A DNA stretch of 64,000 bases from Rhinopithecus roxellana (GCF_007565055.1 NC_044566.1:92906297-92970296); one strand, 5' to 3'. Numbered from the stretch's first letter, positions 50,040-60,562 are shown. The notes: generated by a model from the letters alone, not told the origin. A program made the numbers and translations.

Positions 50040-50287
50040 GATTAAGAGACTAAAGACGTATAATAACCAAATGTAACTCATGAGCCTTGACTGAACTGTG
50101 GATCAAAGAAAAATATTAAAAAGGACAACCGGGGTCAAGTGGAGAAACCTGAATGTGGTATGCATATTACATGATATTACAGAATAATGAGTTATTTTCT
50201 TAGGTTTCATAAGATATTATAGATATGTAGAAAACCATACTTATTACTGCGAGATGAATAGTATTTAGGGATAAAATGCCACAATGT
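50040..50287 (+). repeat. Old interspersed repeat, unassigned
   Basis: With 50673-50880 ('aaaatgttaacaattggtgaatctaggtgaagg') this looks like one old repeat interrupted by the L1 at 50303. I cannot name the family. Confidence 0.4.
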
Positions 50288-50302
50288 CTGTAACTTATTT
50301 TC

Positions 50303-50657
50303 TTTTTTTTTTTTTTTTTTTCCTGTCCAGGGGATTTTTTGTAATGCTTTTTTTTTTTTTTTAACCTATAAGTTCTAGGGTACATTTGCACAACATGCAG
50401 GTTTGTTACATAGGTATACATGTGTCACGTTGGTTTGCTGCACCCATCAACCCATCACTTACATTAGGTATTTCCCCTAATGCTATCCCTCCCCCATCCC
50501 CCCACCCCACCACAGGCCCCAGTGTGTGATGTTCCCCACCCTGTGTCCAAGTGTACTCATTGTTCATTTCCCACCTATGAGTGAGAACATGAGGTGTTTG
50601 GTTTTCTGTCCCTGTGACAGTCTGCTGAGAATGATGGTTTCCAGCTTCAACCATGTC
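50303..50657 (-). mobile_element. 5'-truncated young L1 (L1PA-type) with two A-tails
   Basis: On the minus strand: about 295 bp of L1 3' UTR (50363-50657), a 15-A run, 26 bp of unrelated sequence (50322-50347), then a 19-A run. The 15-bp target duplication 'ctgtaa(c/t)ttattttc' at 50288-50302 and 50658-50672 encloses both A-runs, so the 26 bp arrived with the L1. Confidence 0.88.
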
Positions 50658-50889
50658 CTGTAATTTATTTTCAAATCGTTTAGCCAAAAAAAAAATGCAC
50701 ACACACAAGGTATATATGGATACAGATATAAAGCAAACAGCCAAAATGTTAACAATTGGTGAATCTAGGTGAAGGGTATACAGATACCCTTATACTGGTA
50801 TATAACGGTAAACTGATACCAGTATACTGGTACTACTTTTCTAAATGTTTTTCATTGTGTTTGAACAAATGCTTCAGAAAAAAATGTAA

Positions 50890-51515
50890 ATGAATGACCA
50901 GTAACACAGAAAAGTACTCAACATCAGTGTCCATCAGGAAAATCTAAAATTAAAAGCACAATGACAAACTGCTTCACAACCACTTAAAAATAAAACACAA
51001 AATCAAATGGACTGAAAACACCAAGTGCTGGCAAGGACACAAAAGCACCCTGACCTCATACATTTCTGGAGGGAGTAAAACATGATACAACCATGACAGA
51101 GAACTGTTTAGCAGCTTCTTATAAATTTAAACACGCATTTATTTATTCTGGGCATCAGCAAAATACTGTCTACCCACAGGCCAAATCTGATCCAAGGGCT
51201 GCTTTTGCACAGCTCTCAAGCTAACAATAGTTTTCACATTTTTAAAGTGTTGTTAAAACAAAACAAAACAAAAAGAAGCATATGTAACAGAGACCACAGG
51301 GGCCTGCAAAATCTTAAATACATTGCTATCCAGACAAAAATATATTTATTTTCAAACAAAAAAAGTTGCCAACTCCTTATCTACCCCAGGACCCAGCTAC
51401 TCCACTCCTAGATATTTACCCCAAAAAAATCAAAATTATGTTCACAAAAAGACATGCAAAAGTTATACTTACAAAAATCTTGTTCATGGTAGCTAAAAAT
51501 TGGGGAAGGGGAGTA
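50890..51515 (+). repeat. L1M ORF2 end, interrupted by a hAT element
   Basis: 'tgctggcaaggacacaaaagcaccctgacctcatac', 'agcagcttcttataaatttaaac', resuming 'aggacccagctactccactcctagatatttacccc'. Degenerate. Confidence 0.75.
51147..51379 (-). mobile_element. hAT-Charlie-type element, same group as 14471-14693
   Basis: 'atcagcaaaatactg', 'ccaaatctgatccaagggctgcttttgcac', 'aatagttttcacatttttaaag' and the terminal 'gttgccaactcc' match the reverse of the CAGGGGTCGGCAAACT element group. Exact ends are uncertain. Confidence 0.65.
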
Positions 51516-51519
51516 ATTT

Positions 51520-52446
51520 GACCAGCTCATCCTAAAATTCACATGGAAGAGCAAAGGACCAAGAATCCTGAAGAATTTTGAAGAACATATGGGCGGGAAG
51601 GGACCAACAGACGTAAACTGCATAATCATCTCTAAAAGCCAACATCTTTCCATCAAACATTAATTGTTTGCAAGTTAGCTGGCTTTCCTTCCTTGTGTGA
51701 CCTATCAGTTAATATGTGTAGTATCCATTCTTCCTTTTCCTTGCTAATTACCTTGAAAATTCGTTGTTTATAATAGGCAATGAATAGCTTTCACAATCAA
51801 TTGTTGCAGTATTTTCCTACTGGAAGAGTATTTACATTTCCACATATGAAATTAACATGCAAAGTCTATAAGGTTTTTTACTCCAAGTTACATTTAAAAT
51901 GCTCACCTCTTGAAAACAAACATGCAAATACATCTGAATAGCATGGCTTGTTCATGTTACCCATACTAAAAAGCTGATTAGCTATAATAGTAACCTCTGT
52001 GATCATGTGCTGAGGAAGCAAAACATGCTGTTACAGGAATTCACCTTTTCAGTCTCAGTTCACATCCTTGAGACTGAAACAGAAACCACATAGCAGATTT
52101 GACCCTACTGTCGAGGTTTAAATGAAACATTTGACATTCCAACCATCATTATCCTGCTTTTACTTATGGTGTCTTTCTAGAAACAGACTTAAATTAGGTC
52201 ATAATAAGAGAAAGTTTTGACTGAGTGTGCAATTGCTTCCATTAGGGGTCTGGTAAATTTTATTATAAATTATGCATCATAATCTCTGGTATATTCTACT
52301 TTCAGCCAGAAGTGGTGAAAAGTCTCTAAAACATAAAACTACCACATGTGCTCAGGAAAGGTACGAATGAGAAAAACGTAACAACAATTCTTTCGAAACC
52401 ACTTTTGTAAAAGTGAAAGTCTGAAATGTCTACCTGTAGATCAGAA
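51520..52446. other. Intron 4, nothing recognised
   Basis: About 900 bp with no repeat or gene that I can identify. Confidence 0.45.
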
Positions 52447-52515
52447 TACAGTCGTACGCCATATGACATTTTGGTCAGCAATGTACTGCATGTATTCCTA
52501 TTTGCCTAGTGATGT

Positions 52516-53990
52516 CTTTTTTTATTTTTGTGGGTATATAGGAGGTGTATATATTTATGAAGTAATGAAATATTTTGATACAAGCATACAATGTATAATA
52601 ATCACATCAGGATAAATGGGGTAGCCATCATCTCAATCATTCATTTATTTGTGTTACAAGCATCCCAATTCTATTCCCTAAATTATTCTAAAATGTACCA
52701 CAAATTACTGCAGACTGTAGTCCCCTGTTGTGCCATCAAATACAAGATCTTATTTATTCCATCTAACTATATTCTTGTACCCATTAATCATCCCCACCCC
52801 TCCGCTCCATACACCCTGCCTAGCCTCTGGTAACCATCCTTCTACTCTGTATGTCTATGAGTCCAATTGTTTTTATTTCTAGCTCCCACAAATGAGTGAG
52901 TACATGCAAAACTTGCATTTCTGTGCCTGGCTTATTTCACTTAACATAATGTCCTCCACCAGTTCCACCCCTGCTATTGCAAATGACAAGATCTCATTCT
53001 TTTTTATGGCTGAATGGTACCGTACATATGTACCACATTTTCTTTATCCATTCATCTATTGATGGACACTTAAGTTGCCTCCAAATCTTGGCTATTGTGA
53101 AAAATGCTACAATAAACATGGGAGTGCAGATATCTCCTCCATATACTGATTTCCCAGGTGCTAGGTGTACCCCTAGCAGTGGATGTACATCTAGCAGCTG
53201 GATCATATGATAGTTTTAGTTTTTTGAGGAACCTCCACACTGTTCTTTACAGTGGTTGTAGTAACTTACATTCTCACCAACAGTGTATGAGGGTTCTTTC
53301 TCTACATCCTCGACAGTACTCGTTATGTCTTTTGGATAAAAGCCATTTTAACTGGGGTGAGATATCTCATTGTACTTCTGATTTGCATTTCCGTAATGAA
53401 TACTGTCGAGCACATTTACATATATCTATTTGTGATTTGTATGTCTTCTTTTGAAAAATGCCTATTCAGATCTTTTGCCCCCTTTTTCTTTTCCTTTGGA
53501 CATAGTCTCGCCTGGTCGCCCAGGCTAGAGTGCAGTGGCATGATCTTGGCTCACAGCAACCTCCACCTCCCAGGTTCAAGCTTCCTGCCCCGGCCTCCAA
53601 GTAGCTGGGACTACAGATGTGTGCCACCACACCTGGCTAATTTTTGTATTTTTAGTAGAGACAGGGTTTCACCATGTTGGCCAGGCTGGTTAAACATGCA
53701 TTTATTTATTCTAAGTCTCGAACTCCTGACCTCAAGTGATCTGCCCGCTCAGTCTCCCAAAGTGCTGGGATTACAGGCGTGAACCACCGCACCTGGCCTT
53801 TTTGCTCATTTTTTAATCAAATTATTAGAATTTTTTCCTATAGAGTTGTTTGAGCTCCTTATACATTCTGGTTACTAATCCCTCATCAGATGGGTAGTTT
53901 GCAAATATTTTCTCCCATTCTGTGGATTGTCTCTTCATTTTGTTGCTTCCTTGGCTGTGTAGAAGCTTTCTAACTTAATGTGATCTCGTA
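52516..53990 (-). mobile_element. L1 3' part, inverted, inside the Tigger element
   Basis: Reverse L1 text: 'tttttgtgggtatataggaggtg', 'tggctgaatggtaccgtacatatgtaccac', 'ctattgatggacacttaagttg', 'tcagatgggtagtttgcaaatattttctcccattctg'. It is flanked by 'cctagtgatgt' (left) and 'cctactgatgt' (right), a likely target duplication. Confidence 0.85.
53482..53798 (-). repeat. AluS inside the L1, with a 25-bp insertion
   Basis: Inverted Alu ending 'gtgaaccaccgcacctggcc'. The Alu text breaks after 'ccaggctggt' and resumes at 'tctcgaactcctgacctc', with 25 foreign bases at 53691-53715. Confidence 0.9.
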
Positions 53991-54244
53991 CCTACTGATG
54001 TATGAGCCTGATCCTGATGTATGTACTGATGATGAGCCTGATCCTGTGCAGGTCTAGGCTAATGTATGCATTTGAGTCTTCGTTTTTACCAAAAAAGTTC
54101 AAAAAGTAAAAAATAAATGAAAAATAAAAAACTTTAAAAATCAGAAAAAAGCTTATAAAACAAGGATATAAAGAAAACATTTTTGTACAGTTGTACAATG
54201 TTTGCATTTTACGCTGTTTTATTAAGAAAGAGTCAAAGACTAAA

Positions 54245-54547
54245 CCCAGGCGTGGTGGCTCACGCCTGTAATCCCAGCACTTTGGGAGGGTGAGGCGGGC
54301 GGATTACCTGAGGTCAGAAGTTCAAGACCAGCCTGGCCAACATGGTGAAACCCTGTCTCTACTAAAAATACAAAACTTAGCTAAGCATGGTGGCACATGC
54401 CTGTAATCCCAGCTACTCGAGAGGATGAGGCAGGAGAATTGCTTGAACCCGGGAGACAGAGGTTGCAGTGAGCCAAGATTGTGCCACTGCACTCTAGCCT
54501 GGCTGACAGAGTAAGACTCTGTCTCAAAAAAAAAAAAAGAGAAAGAA
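54245..54547 (+). repeat. AluS inside the Tigger element
   Basis: A 20-bp duplication 'agaaagagtcaaaga(c/g)taaa' at 54225-54244 and 54548-54567, one mismatch. Confidence 0.94.
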
Positions 54548-55263
54548 AGAAAGAGTCAAAGAGTAAAGACAAAATTTAAAAGTTTACAATGTAAAAAAGT
54601 TATGGTATGCTAAGGTTAATTTATTACTGAAGAAAGAAAACTATTTTTCTATAAATGTAGGGTAGCCTAAGTGCACAGTGTTTATGAAGTCTACAGTAGT
54701 GACAGTAATGTCTTCAGTAGTGACAGTGAGGCCTTCGCTCACTCCCTGACTCACCCAGACCAGCTTCCAGTCCTACAAGCTCCATCCACAGTAAGTGCCC
54801 TATACAAGTGTACCATTTTTAATCTTTTATACTACATTTTTACTGTACCTTTTCTGTGTTTAGATACACCTATATACACAAACACCATTGTGTTACAATT
54901 GCCTACAGTATTTAGTACAGTCACATGCTGTACAGGTTTGTAGCACAGGAGGAATAGGCTATACCATATAGGTGTATACTAGGCTATATTATCAAGGTTT
55001 GCGTAAGTACATTCTGTGATGGTCACATAATATTGAACTCACCTAACGATGCATTTCTCAGAACATATCCCTGTCATTAAGTGATGGACCCTACCAAAGG
55101 GTCCCATTATCAAAAGTAGTGTGAGACAATGAGAAACAATGCTCGTATTAGTATTCAACTACTTATAGTTCATGCCATAAAGACCTAATAATTTACGTTC
55201 TTTCCCCAGGGTATTTTTTTTCTACTCATTCATAACACTACTACTAAAAAAGTCCCTGCTGTG

Positions 55264-55560
55264 GGCCGGGTGTGCTGGCTCAAGCCTGTAATCCTAGCAC
55301 TTTGGGAGGCCGGGGCAGGCGGATCACCTAAGGTCAGGAGTTCAACACCAGCCTGGCCAACATGGTGAAACCCCGTCTCTCCAAAAATACAAAAATTAGC
55401 CAGGCATGACGGCAGGTGCCTGTAATCCCAGCTACTCAGGAGGCTGAGGCGGAAGAATCACTTGAACCCAGGAGGCAGAGGTTGTAATGAAGTGAGATCA
55501 CGCCACTGTACTCCAGCCTGGACGACAGATCAAGACTCTGTCTCAAAAAAAATAAATAAA
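55264..55560 (+). repeat. AluS
   Basis: 'ggccgggtgtgctggctcaag' with an (aaat)n tail. The flanks 'cctgctgtg' on both sides indicate the target duplication. Confidence 0.92.
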
Positions 55561-55575
55561 TAAAGGCCTGCTGTG

Positions 55576-56078
55576 TTAAAAATACCAAATAAAAGTATAT
55601 CTGCTTTATGCTAAATCTTCTTTTGTTCGTATCCAATTAGCATTAACCTGACTTTCATTTTTGTCAAACTTTCAGCTGAACACGTTGAAGCATTTAGGAA
55701 AGGTGAAACAATTGTAGCATTCCCTTAGTGACACTGAAGTTATGCTGGGTGAAAGTGCTCTCATAAGGGAGCATTGTGTAAACATTTCATTAATCTTTGA
55801 CTCACACTTCCTCATGCTTTGCTTAAATCTACTTGGTGACCAGCAATCAGCCTCGCAATTTTTCAGTCTAAGTTTTTAAAGCTGTGAAAAGAAAATACTT
55901 AAGGCACATATAGAAGATACTGTGATAATGTCATTTTGCTTAACACAACAGTGAACAAGTAAACAGTTTTTAAATTTGAATATATCTTTTGCAGGCCAAG
56001 AAAAAAAGCTGTATTTCTCACTTTTTCTGCTTGACCCAAAATTAAGTCCTCATTTAAACAAAGCAAAAATATACTTAC
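55576..56078. other. Intron 4, first 500 bp after exon 4
   Basis: Repeat-free sequence next to the exon 4 donor. No gene other than PCCA is visible. Confidence 0.5.
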
Positions 56079-56147
56079 AGAACTAGCATCAACATCACTG
56101 TGGATGGCAACTGTCTTAATGCCCATCTTCTTGCAAGTTTTAATAAC
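56079..56147 (-). CDS. PCCA: PCCA exon 4 (69 bp)
   Basis: Encodes 23 residues, about 78-100, starting VIKTCKKMGIKTVAIHSDVD and ending ASS. This is the first beta-alpha unit of the biotin carboxylase N-terminal domain, following the KIL(V/I)ANRGEIACR strand of exon 3. Phase 0 at both ends. The donor 'gtaagtata' is good. The acceptor 'atattttaaaatag' is poor in pyrimidines near the AG and sits at the end of a 109-bp intron, so exons 3 and 4 are probably recognised together by intron definition (inference). Residue 80 is Lys here; I recall Arg in human. The next exon is 37.7 kb away. Confidence 0.96.
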
Positions 56148-56256
56148 CTATTTTAAAATATATTAATGTCTATTAATAGTGATTCACACTTAAAGGGGTT
56201 TAATAATAAATAATTTCATAGAGTAAAATGGAAAATAAGATGAAAATTCTACTCAC
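56148..56256 (-). other. PCCA: PCCA intron 3 (109 bp)
   Basis: Very short AT-rich intron from 'gtgagtaga' to 'ttttaaaatag'. The segment 'cactattaat' about 30 nt before the acceptor could serve as branch point. Confidence 0.93.
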
Positions 56257-56304
56257 CCGACATGCAATTTCTCCTCTATTAGCAATAAGAATTTTATCAA
56301 AAGT
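56257..56304 (-). CDS. PCCA: PCCA exon 3 (48 bp)
   Basis: Encodes TFDKILIANRGEIACR, 16 codons, about residues 62-77. This is the start of the conserved biotin carboxylase domain; the KIL.ANRGEIA.R motif is shared by all biotin carboxylases and begins just after the mitochondrial leader and linker encoded by exons 1-2. The acceptor 'gtgttttttctctcttcag' is strong and the donor is 'gtgagtaga'. Phase 0 at both ends. It carries Ala75 and Arg77, at which A75P and R77W are reported in propionic acidemia (from memory). Position 68 is Ile; I recall Val in human. Exon 2 (ending near NEK) was not found up to 64000. Confidence 0.96.
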
Positions 56305-56673
56305 CTGAAGAGAGAAAAAACACATTCATTAGAAATTGTTACTCTTACTTTGGGACCAAAAAACACCAACTTTTTCCAACATTAACACTGAATATAATCC
56401 TAAAAAACATCACTTCTTAGAGTAACATTAAATACTACATTACTTAGACTGATATTAAATGTACTATAAATAGTTAGGGTAATATTAAAATAGGTTATTA
56501 AATAGTATAATCATTTACAACCAGGAAACTACAAAATTCACCTGATATGTTTGGGTTCTATAATTACTTTGTTAAAGCATAGTAGGTGAATATATTCACA
56601 AAGGGGGTATTTATCAATTCTCTAGCCAAAAGAAAATCTTCAAATGATATTTCAGACACTAAAACAATTTGGT
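56305..56673 (-). other. PCCA: End of PCCA intron 2
   Basis: Intron sequence directly upstream of exon 3. The last 15 bases before the AG are nearly all pyrimidine. Nothing else is recognised. Confidence 0.6.
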
Positions 56674-56974
56674 CGGCCGGGCGCGGTGGCTCAAGCCTGT
56701 AATCCCAGCACTTTGGGAGGCCGAGACAGGCGGATCAAGAGGTCAGGAGATTGAGACCATCCTGGCTAACACGGTGAAACCCCGTCTCTACTAAAAAACA
56801 CAAAAAACTAGCTGGGCGAGGTGGCGGGCGCCTGTAGTCCCAGCTACTCGGGAGGCTGAGGCAGAAGAACGGCGTGAACCCGGGAGGTGGAGCTTGCAGT
56901 GAGCTGAGATCCAGCCACTGCACTCCAGCCTGGGCAACAGAGCGAGACTCCGTCTCAAAAATAAAAAATAAAAA
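56674..56974 (+). repeat. AluY, Old World monkey type
   Basis: 'ggccgggcgcggtggctcaag' and 'ctgagatccagccactg'. The right flank 'ctttggtcaag' resembles the left 'atttggtc', a short target duplication. It lies 370 bp upstream of exon 3 in gene orientation. Confidence 0.93.
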
Positions 56975-56984
56975 GACTTTGGTC

Positions 56985-57418
56985 AAGCCCGGGGGGAACT
57001 GGCTCATGCCTATAATCCCAGCACTTTGGGAGGCCGAGGCAGGTGGATCACAAGGTCAGGAGTTCCAGACCAGTCTGACCAACATGGTGAAACCCCGTCT
57101 CTACTAAAAATACAAAAAGGGTGGGCACAGTGGCTCACGCCTGTAATCCCAGAACTTTGCGAGGCCAAGGTGGGTGGATCATGAGGTCAGGAGATCGAGA
57201 CCATCCTGGCCAGTATGGTGAAACCCCGTCTCTACTAAAAATACAAAAAACTTAAAAACAAAAAGATTAGCTGGGTCTAGTGGTGTGCGCCTGTAATCCC
57301 AGCTACTCGGGAGGCTGAGGCAGGAGAATGGCGTGAACCTAGGAGGTGGAGACTGCAGTGAGCCCAGATCACGCCCCTGCACTCCTGCCTGGAGACAAAG
57401 CAAGTCTCCGTCTCGAAA

Positions 57419-57458
<40 letters not shown>

Positions 57459-57678
57459 AAATAAATAATTAAAATACAAAAATTAGCCTGATGTGGTGGT
57501 GCATGCCTGTAATCCCAAGTGCTGGTAATCCCAAGTAATCTCAGCTACTTGGTAGGCTGAGGCAGGAATCGCTTGAACACGGGAGGCAGAGGTTGCAGTG
57601 AGCTAAAATTGTGCCACTGCACTCCAGCCTGGGTGACAGAGCAAGACTCCGTCTCAAAAAAAAAAAAAAAAAAAAACA
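56985..57678 (+). repeat. AluS, split by another Alu
   Basis: The left part runs to 'ctactaaaaatacaaaaa' (57118) and the right part resumes at 'aaaatacaaaaattagcctgatg' (57473), so a second Alu inserted at its middle A-rich linker. Confidence 0.9.
57119..57472 (+). repeat. Alu inserted into Alu, with (AAAT)n tail
   Basis: 'gggtgggcacagtggctcacg' through 'agtctccgtctcg' followed by about 13 aaat units (57416-57470). The repeated 'aaaatacaaaaa' of the host Alu serves as target duplication. Confidence 0.9.
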
Positions 57679-58318
57679 CTTTGGCCAAAATTACTTGACA
57701 ATTTATTTTCTAAGTTCTGGGAAATTCTAAGTGTCATGAGTTGTTTTCAAAGGAAAGTCTGATACTAAGTAAGAATAATTTATCTGCCATCTCTGTTGGG
57801 ACAGGGCATATTTTCAGTAACTCAGAATAGATACCAATTGTGCTTATATCCAAAAACGCCCAGGCTAAGCAGATTACACCATTTGAATACAACGTTAAGT
57901 TTGAATAACCACCAAATTTTGAAGCAGCTGAGACCAAATAGTAGAGAAGCTGTGTATCCTGTGTTTATCTAGAGACCTAAACCCAAGTCCAGCTTTGCCA
58001 CTAACGACCTATTTAACTTTAAGTAAATCAATCTCTGTAGGCCTTGATTTCCACATAAACTGGCAGCACTCCAAAGGAAAGCTATTTAGTAAGGTTTTCT
58101 TCCTACTCTAAAATTGTACAGGCTAATCATTTTTAAAAACACACCATTCCAAGTAATTTGGATGTTATACATATTAGCACATGGTAATTTCTGGATTTGT
58201 GAATTGTTTTTAAGTTCAATGGAACTACAGAAAAAAAGTGTTAGTTATATTTCTAAAAGAAGACTTAGAGTTATACATGATCTTTTAAAAAGTACTCTTA
58301 TATAAATTAGAGCAATAT
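57679..58318. other. Intron 2 with a MIR remnant
   Basis: Mostly unassigned. A MIR core ('ccagctttgccactaacgacctatttaactttaagtaaatcaatc') lies at about 57965-58065 on the plus strand. Confidence 0.5.
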
Positions 58319-58616
58319 GTTTGTTTGTTTTTTGAGATGGAGTCTCACTTTGTCACCCAGGCTGGAGGGCAGTGGCGCGATCTCAGCTCATTGTAACCTC
58401 CGCCTCCCAGGTTGAAGATATTCTCCTGCCTCAGCCTCCCGATAGCTGGGATTACAGGTGCGTGCCACAACGCCTGGCTAATTTCTTTATATTTTTAGTA
58501 GAGATGGGGTTTCCCCATCTTGGCCAGGCTGGCCTCGAACTCCTGACCTCAGGTGATTCGCCTGCCTCGGCCTCCCAAAGTGCTGGGATTACAAGCCTGA
58601 GCCACCACGCCCGGCC
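58319..58616 (-). repeat. AluS, inverted
   Basis: Duplication 'tagagca(a/g)tat' at 58308-58318 and 58617-58627. It is the nearest inverted Alu upstream of exons 3-4. Confidence 0.93.
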
Positions 58617-59094
58617 TAGAGCAGTATTTTAACACACAGGAAAAAGTCCAGAATCTCAGAAGTGAAAAAAGCTTTCTAGGTCTTGGTTTAACCTTTACAT
58701 CATATATGTCTTAACTCCACCAACCCGAGGCACGCCCCTGCCTTACAAATAGGTAAACTTCTAATTTGATAAAACACTAAACCACTCAGAGCCTCGCTCA
58801 CACCTCAGGTCTGAGAATGTAAAATCATCTACTTCTCTGTATTTAAATGGTCATGGTAACTCCCTCTTCAGCAGTAAGCATATCCTGAGAAAACAATGTT
58901 TACACTTTCTTAAATGGGTTTTAAAATGTGATGTTAATATTAACTGTGAAACAGACCATCTCTGGTAATCACCACAAACACCACTCCTAGAAATTATCTA
59001 TTAAATAATTGTTACAGCAAATATAACAAATCATAACACTGGAAGAAATAAGAAAGAATCCCCATTCTAATTTCTGTTCAAGCAGCAGAAGGGT

Positions 59095-59335
59095 CATTAC
59101 GAGTCAGTCTGCAGCCAAACCACCCAGGCTGAACTCCCAGCACTCTATGTTCTCCTCCTGTGTGTCCTGCTATGAACAAGTCATCCTTCTTGCCTCTCAT
59201 TTCCTGGTATGTAAAATAAAGGTAAAAACAGCACCTGCCACAAGAGGTTGTGAGAATGATATTAATTAATACCCTTAAAGTGTTTAGAATAATGCCTAGC
59301 ATGTAATATATATTCATTCAGCATTAGCTGTAGCT
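59095..59335 (+). repeat. MIR
   Basis: 'tgtgtcctgctatgaacaagtcatcc', then 'acagcacctgccacaagaggttgtgagaatgatattaatta', then 'agaataatgcctagcatgtaatatatattcattcagc' follows MIR from core to 3' end. Confidence 0.8.
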
Positions 59336-60237
59336 ACTGTTCTTCTCCCCTTTGGGCTACATACCAGGCTGTTACGAATTTAGGAGTGTGCCCTTATCTG
59401 TCTAACTAGGGAAAAGCTATATCAAAACAAATACCTGCATCTGACACATCTTCTCCGTTAAGGGCTATTAACGTATTACCAATTAGCGCATAAAACTCAA
59501 TAGAGCTAACCATATCAATTAATCTTCCATACATAACATTTTCTTTTAAATAAATCACGGTTCAGAATTTTTAAAGTACAAAAGGGGAAACACTGAAGAA
59601 ACACCCAAGTCCTTGCCCAAAAGGCAACCACTGTTACTGGTCTCCTATACATTCTTCCAGGTAGGCTATGCCTGTAACAGAAGACAAATACAAATCAATT
59701 AAAACCAACTAAAACTGCCCCTCGGCATCAACAATTACAGGTAAATATCAAGTGCATTTGGCAACTTCAAGTAAAATATGGCACAAACACAACGAATTGT
59801 GTTAAGTGCTCTAATAAGGCTGTGTGCAGGATGCTACACACAGAGAAGGGAGCGCATGAACAGCATGTGTAAAGGTTGTGACACCGGAAGAAGAGGGTAG
59901 CACTAAAGAATTACAAGGAATTCTCAACATGATTCAAGCACATGGTATGCTTAGAAGAGCTGCAGCAAATAAAGCTAGGATAAAAACAGTCCAGATGAGA
60001 CAAGGACTCATATGCCATTCAAGGAACTGGGACTTGATCCTGTATGTGGAGAGTCACTCATAAGGCACCCTGAAGACACTCAGAAAAAGACAACTATAAA
60101 TTAGGATCCTGGACCCTTGAAGACAGAGATTTCAGGTACCAGAATAGATAATGAAGAACTTTGGCAGTAGCTGCTCTATAACTGTACTAATGATGTCATC
60201 TGAAGTAAAACATTTCCTAAGGACTTTTGCTGTTGTT
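59336..60237. other. Intron 2, partly very old repeat
   Basis: From about 59790 to 60100 ('ggaactgggacttgatcctgtatgtggagagtcactca') the text resembles an ancient mammalian repeat that I cannot name. Otherwise nothing is recognised. Confidence 0.4.
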
Positions 60238-60241
60238 GTTA

Positions 60242-60251
<10 letters not shown>

Positions 60252-60274
<23 letters not shown>

Positions 60275-60562
60275 GAGACGGAGTCTTGCTCTGTCACCCA
60301 GGCTGGAGTGCAGTGGCCGGATCTCAGCTCACTGCAAGCTCCGCCTCCCAGGTTCACACCATTCTCCTGGCTCAGCCTCCGGAGTAGCTGGGACTACAGG
60401 CGCCCGCTACCACGCCCGGCTAATTTTTTGTATTTTTTTTTTTTTAGTAGAGACGGGGTTTCACCGTGTTAGCCATGATGGTCTCGATCTCCTGACCTCG
60501 TGATCCGCCCGTCTCGGCCTCCCAAAGTGCTGGGATTACAGGTTTGAGCCACCGCGCCTGGC
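60252..60562 (-). repeat. AluY, Old World monkey type, inverted
   Basis: Perfect 14-bp duplication 'gttatttttctctt' at 60238-60251 and 60563-60576. It carries 'gtggccggatctcagctc'. The middle linker T-run is expanded. Confidence 0.95.

Larger units (their letters stand above)
52449..55090. mobile_element. Tigger-type DNA transposon, broken by L1 and Alu
   Basis: The left end 'cagtcgtacgccatatgac' preceded by TA is the terminal repeat of the same element group as 15092-15418. The element resumes at about 53998 and runs to about 55090 ('gatgcatttctcagaacatatccctgtcattaagtg'). Shared interior text includes 'gtgttacaattgcctacag' and 'catgctgtacaggtttgtagc'. It carries an L1 at 52516-53990 and an Alu at 54245-54547. 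No usable transposase frame. Confidence 0.65.

Noticed and set aside
53357..53782. Longest open frame in the window, 141 codons
   Set aside because: It runs from L1 3' sequence into an inverted Alu and is chance readthrough of repeats.
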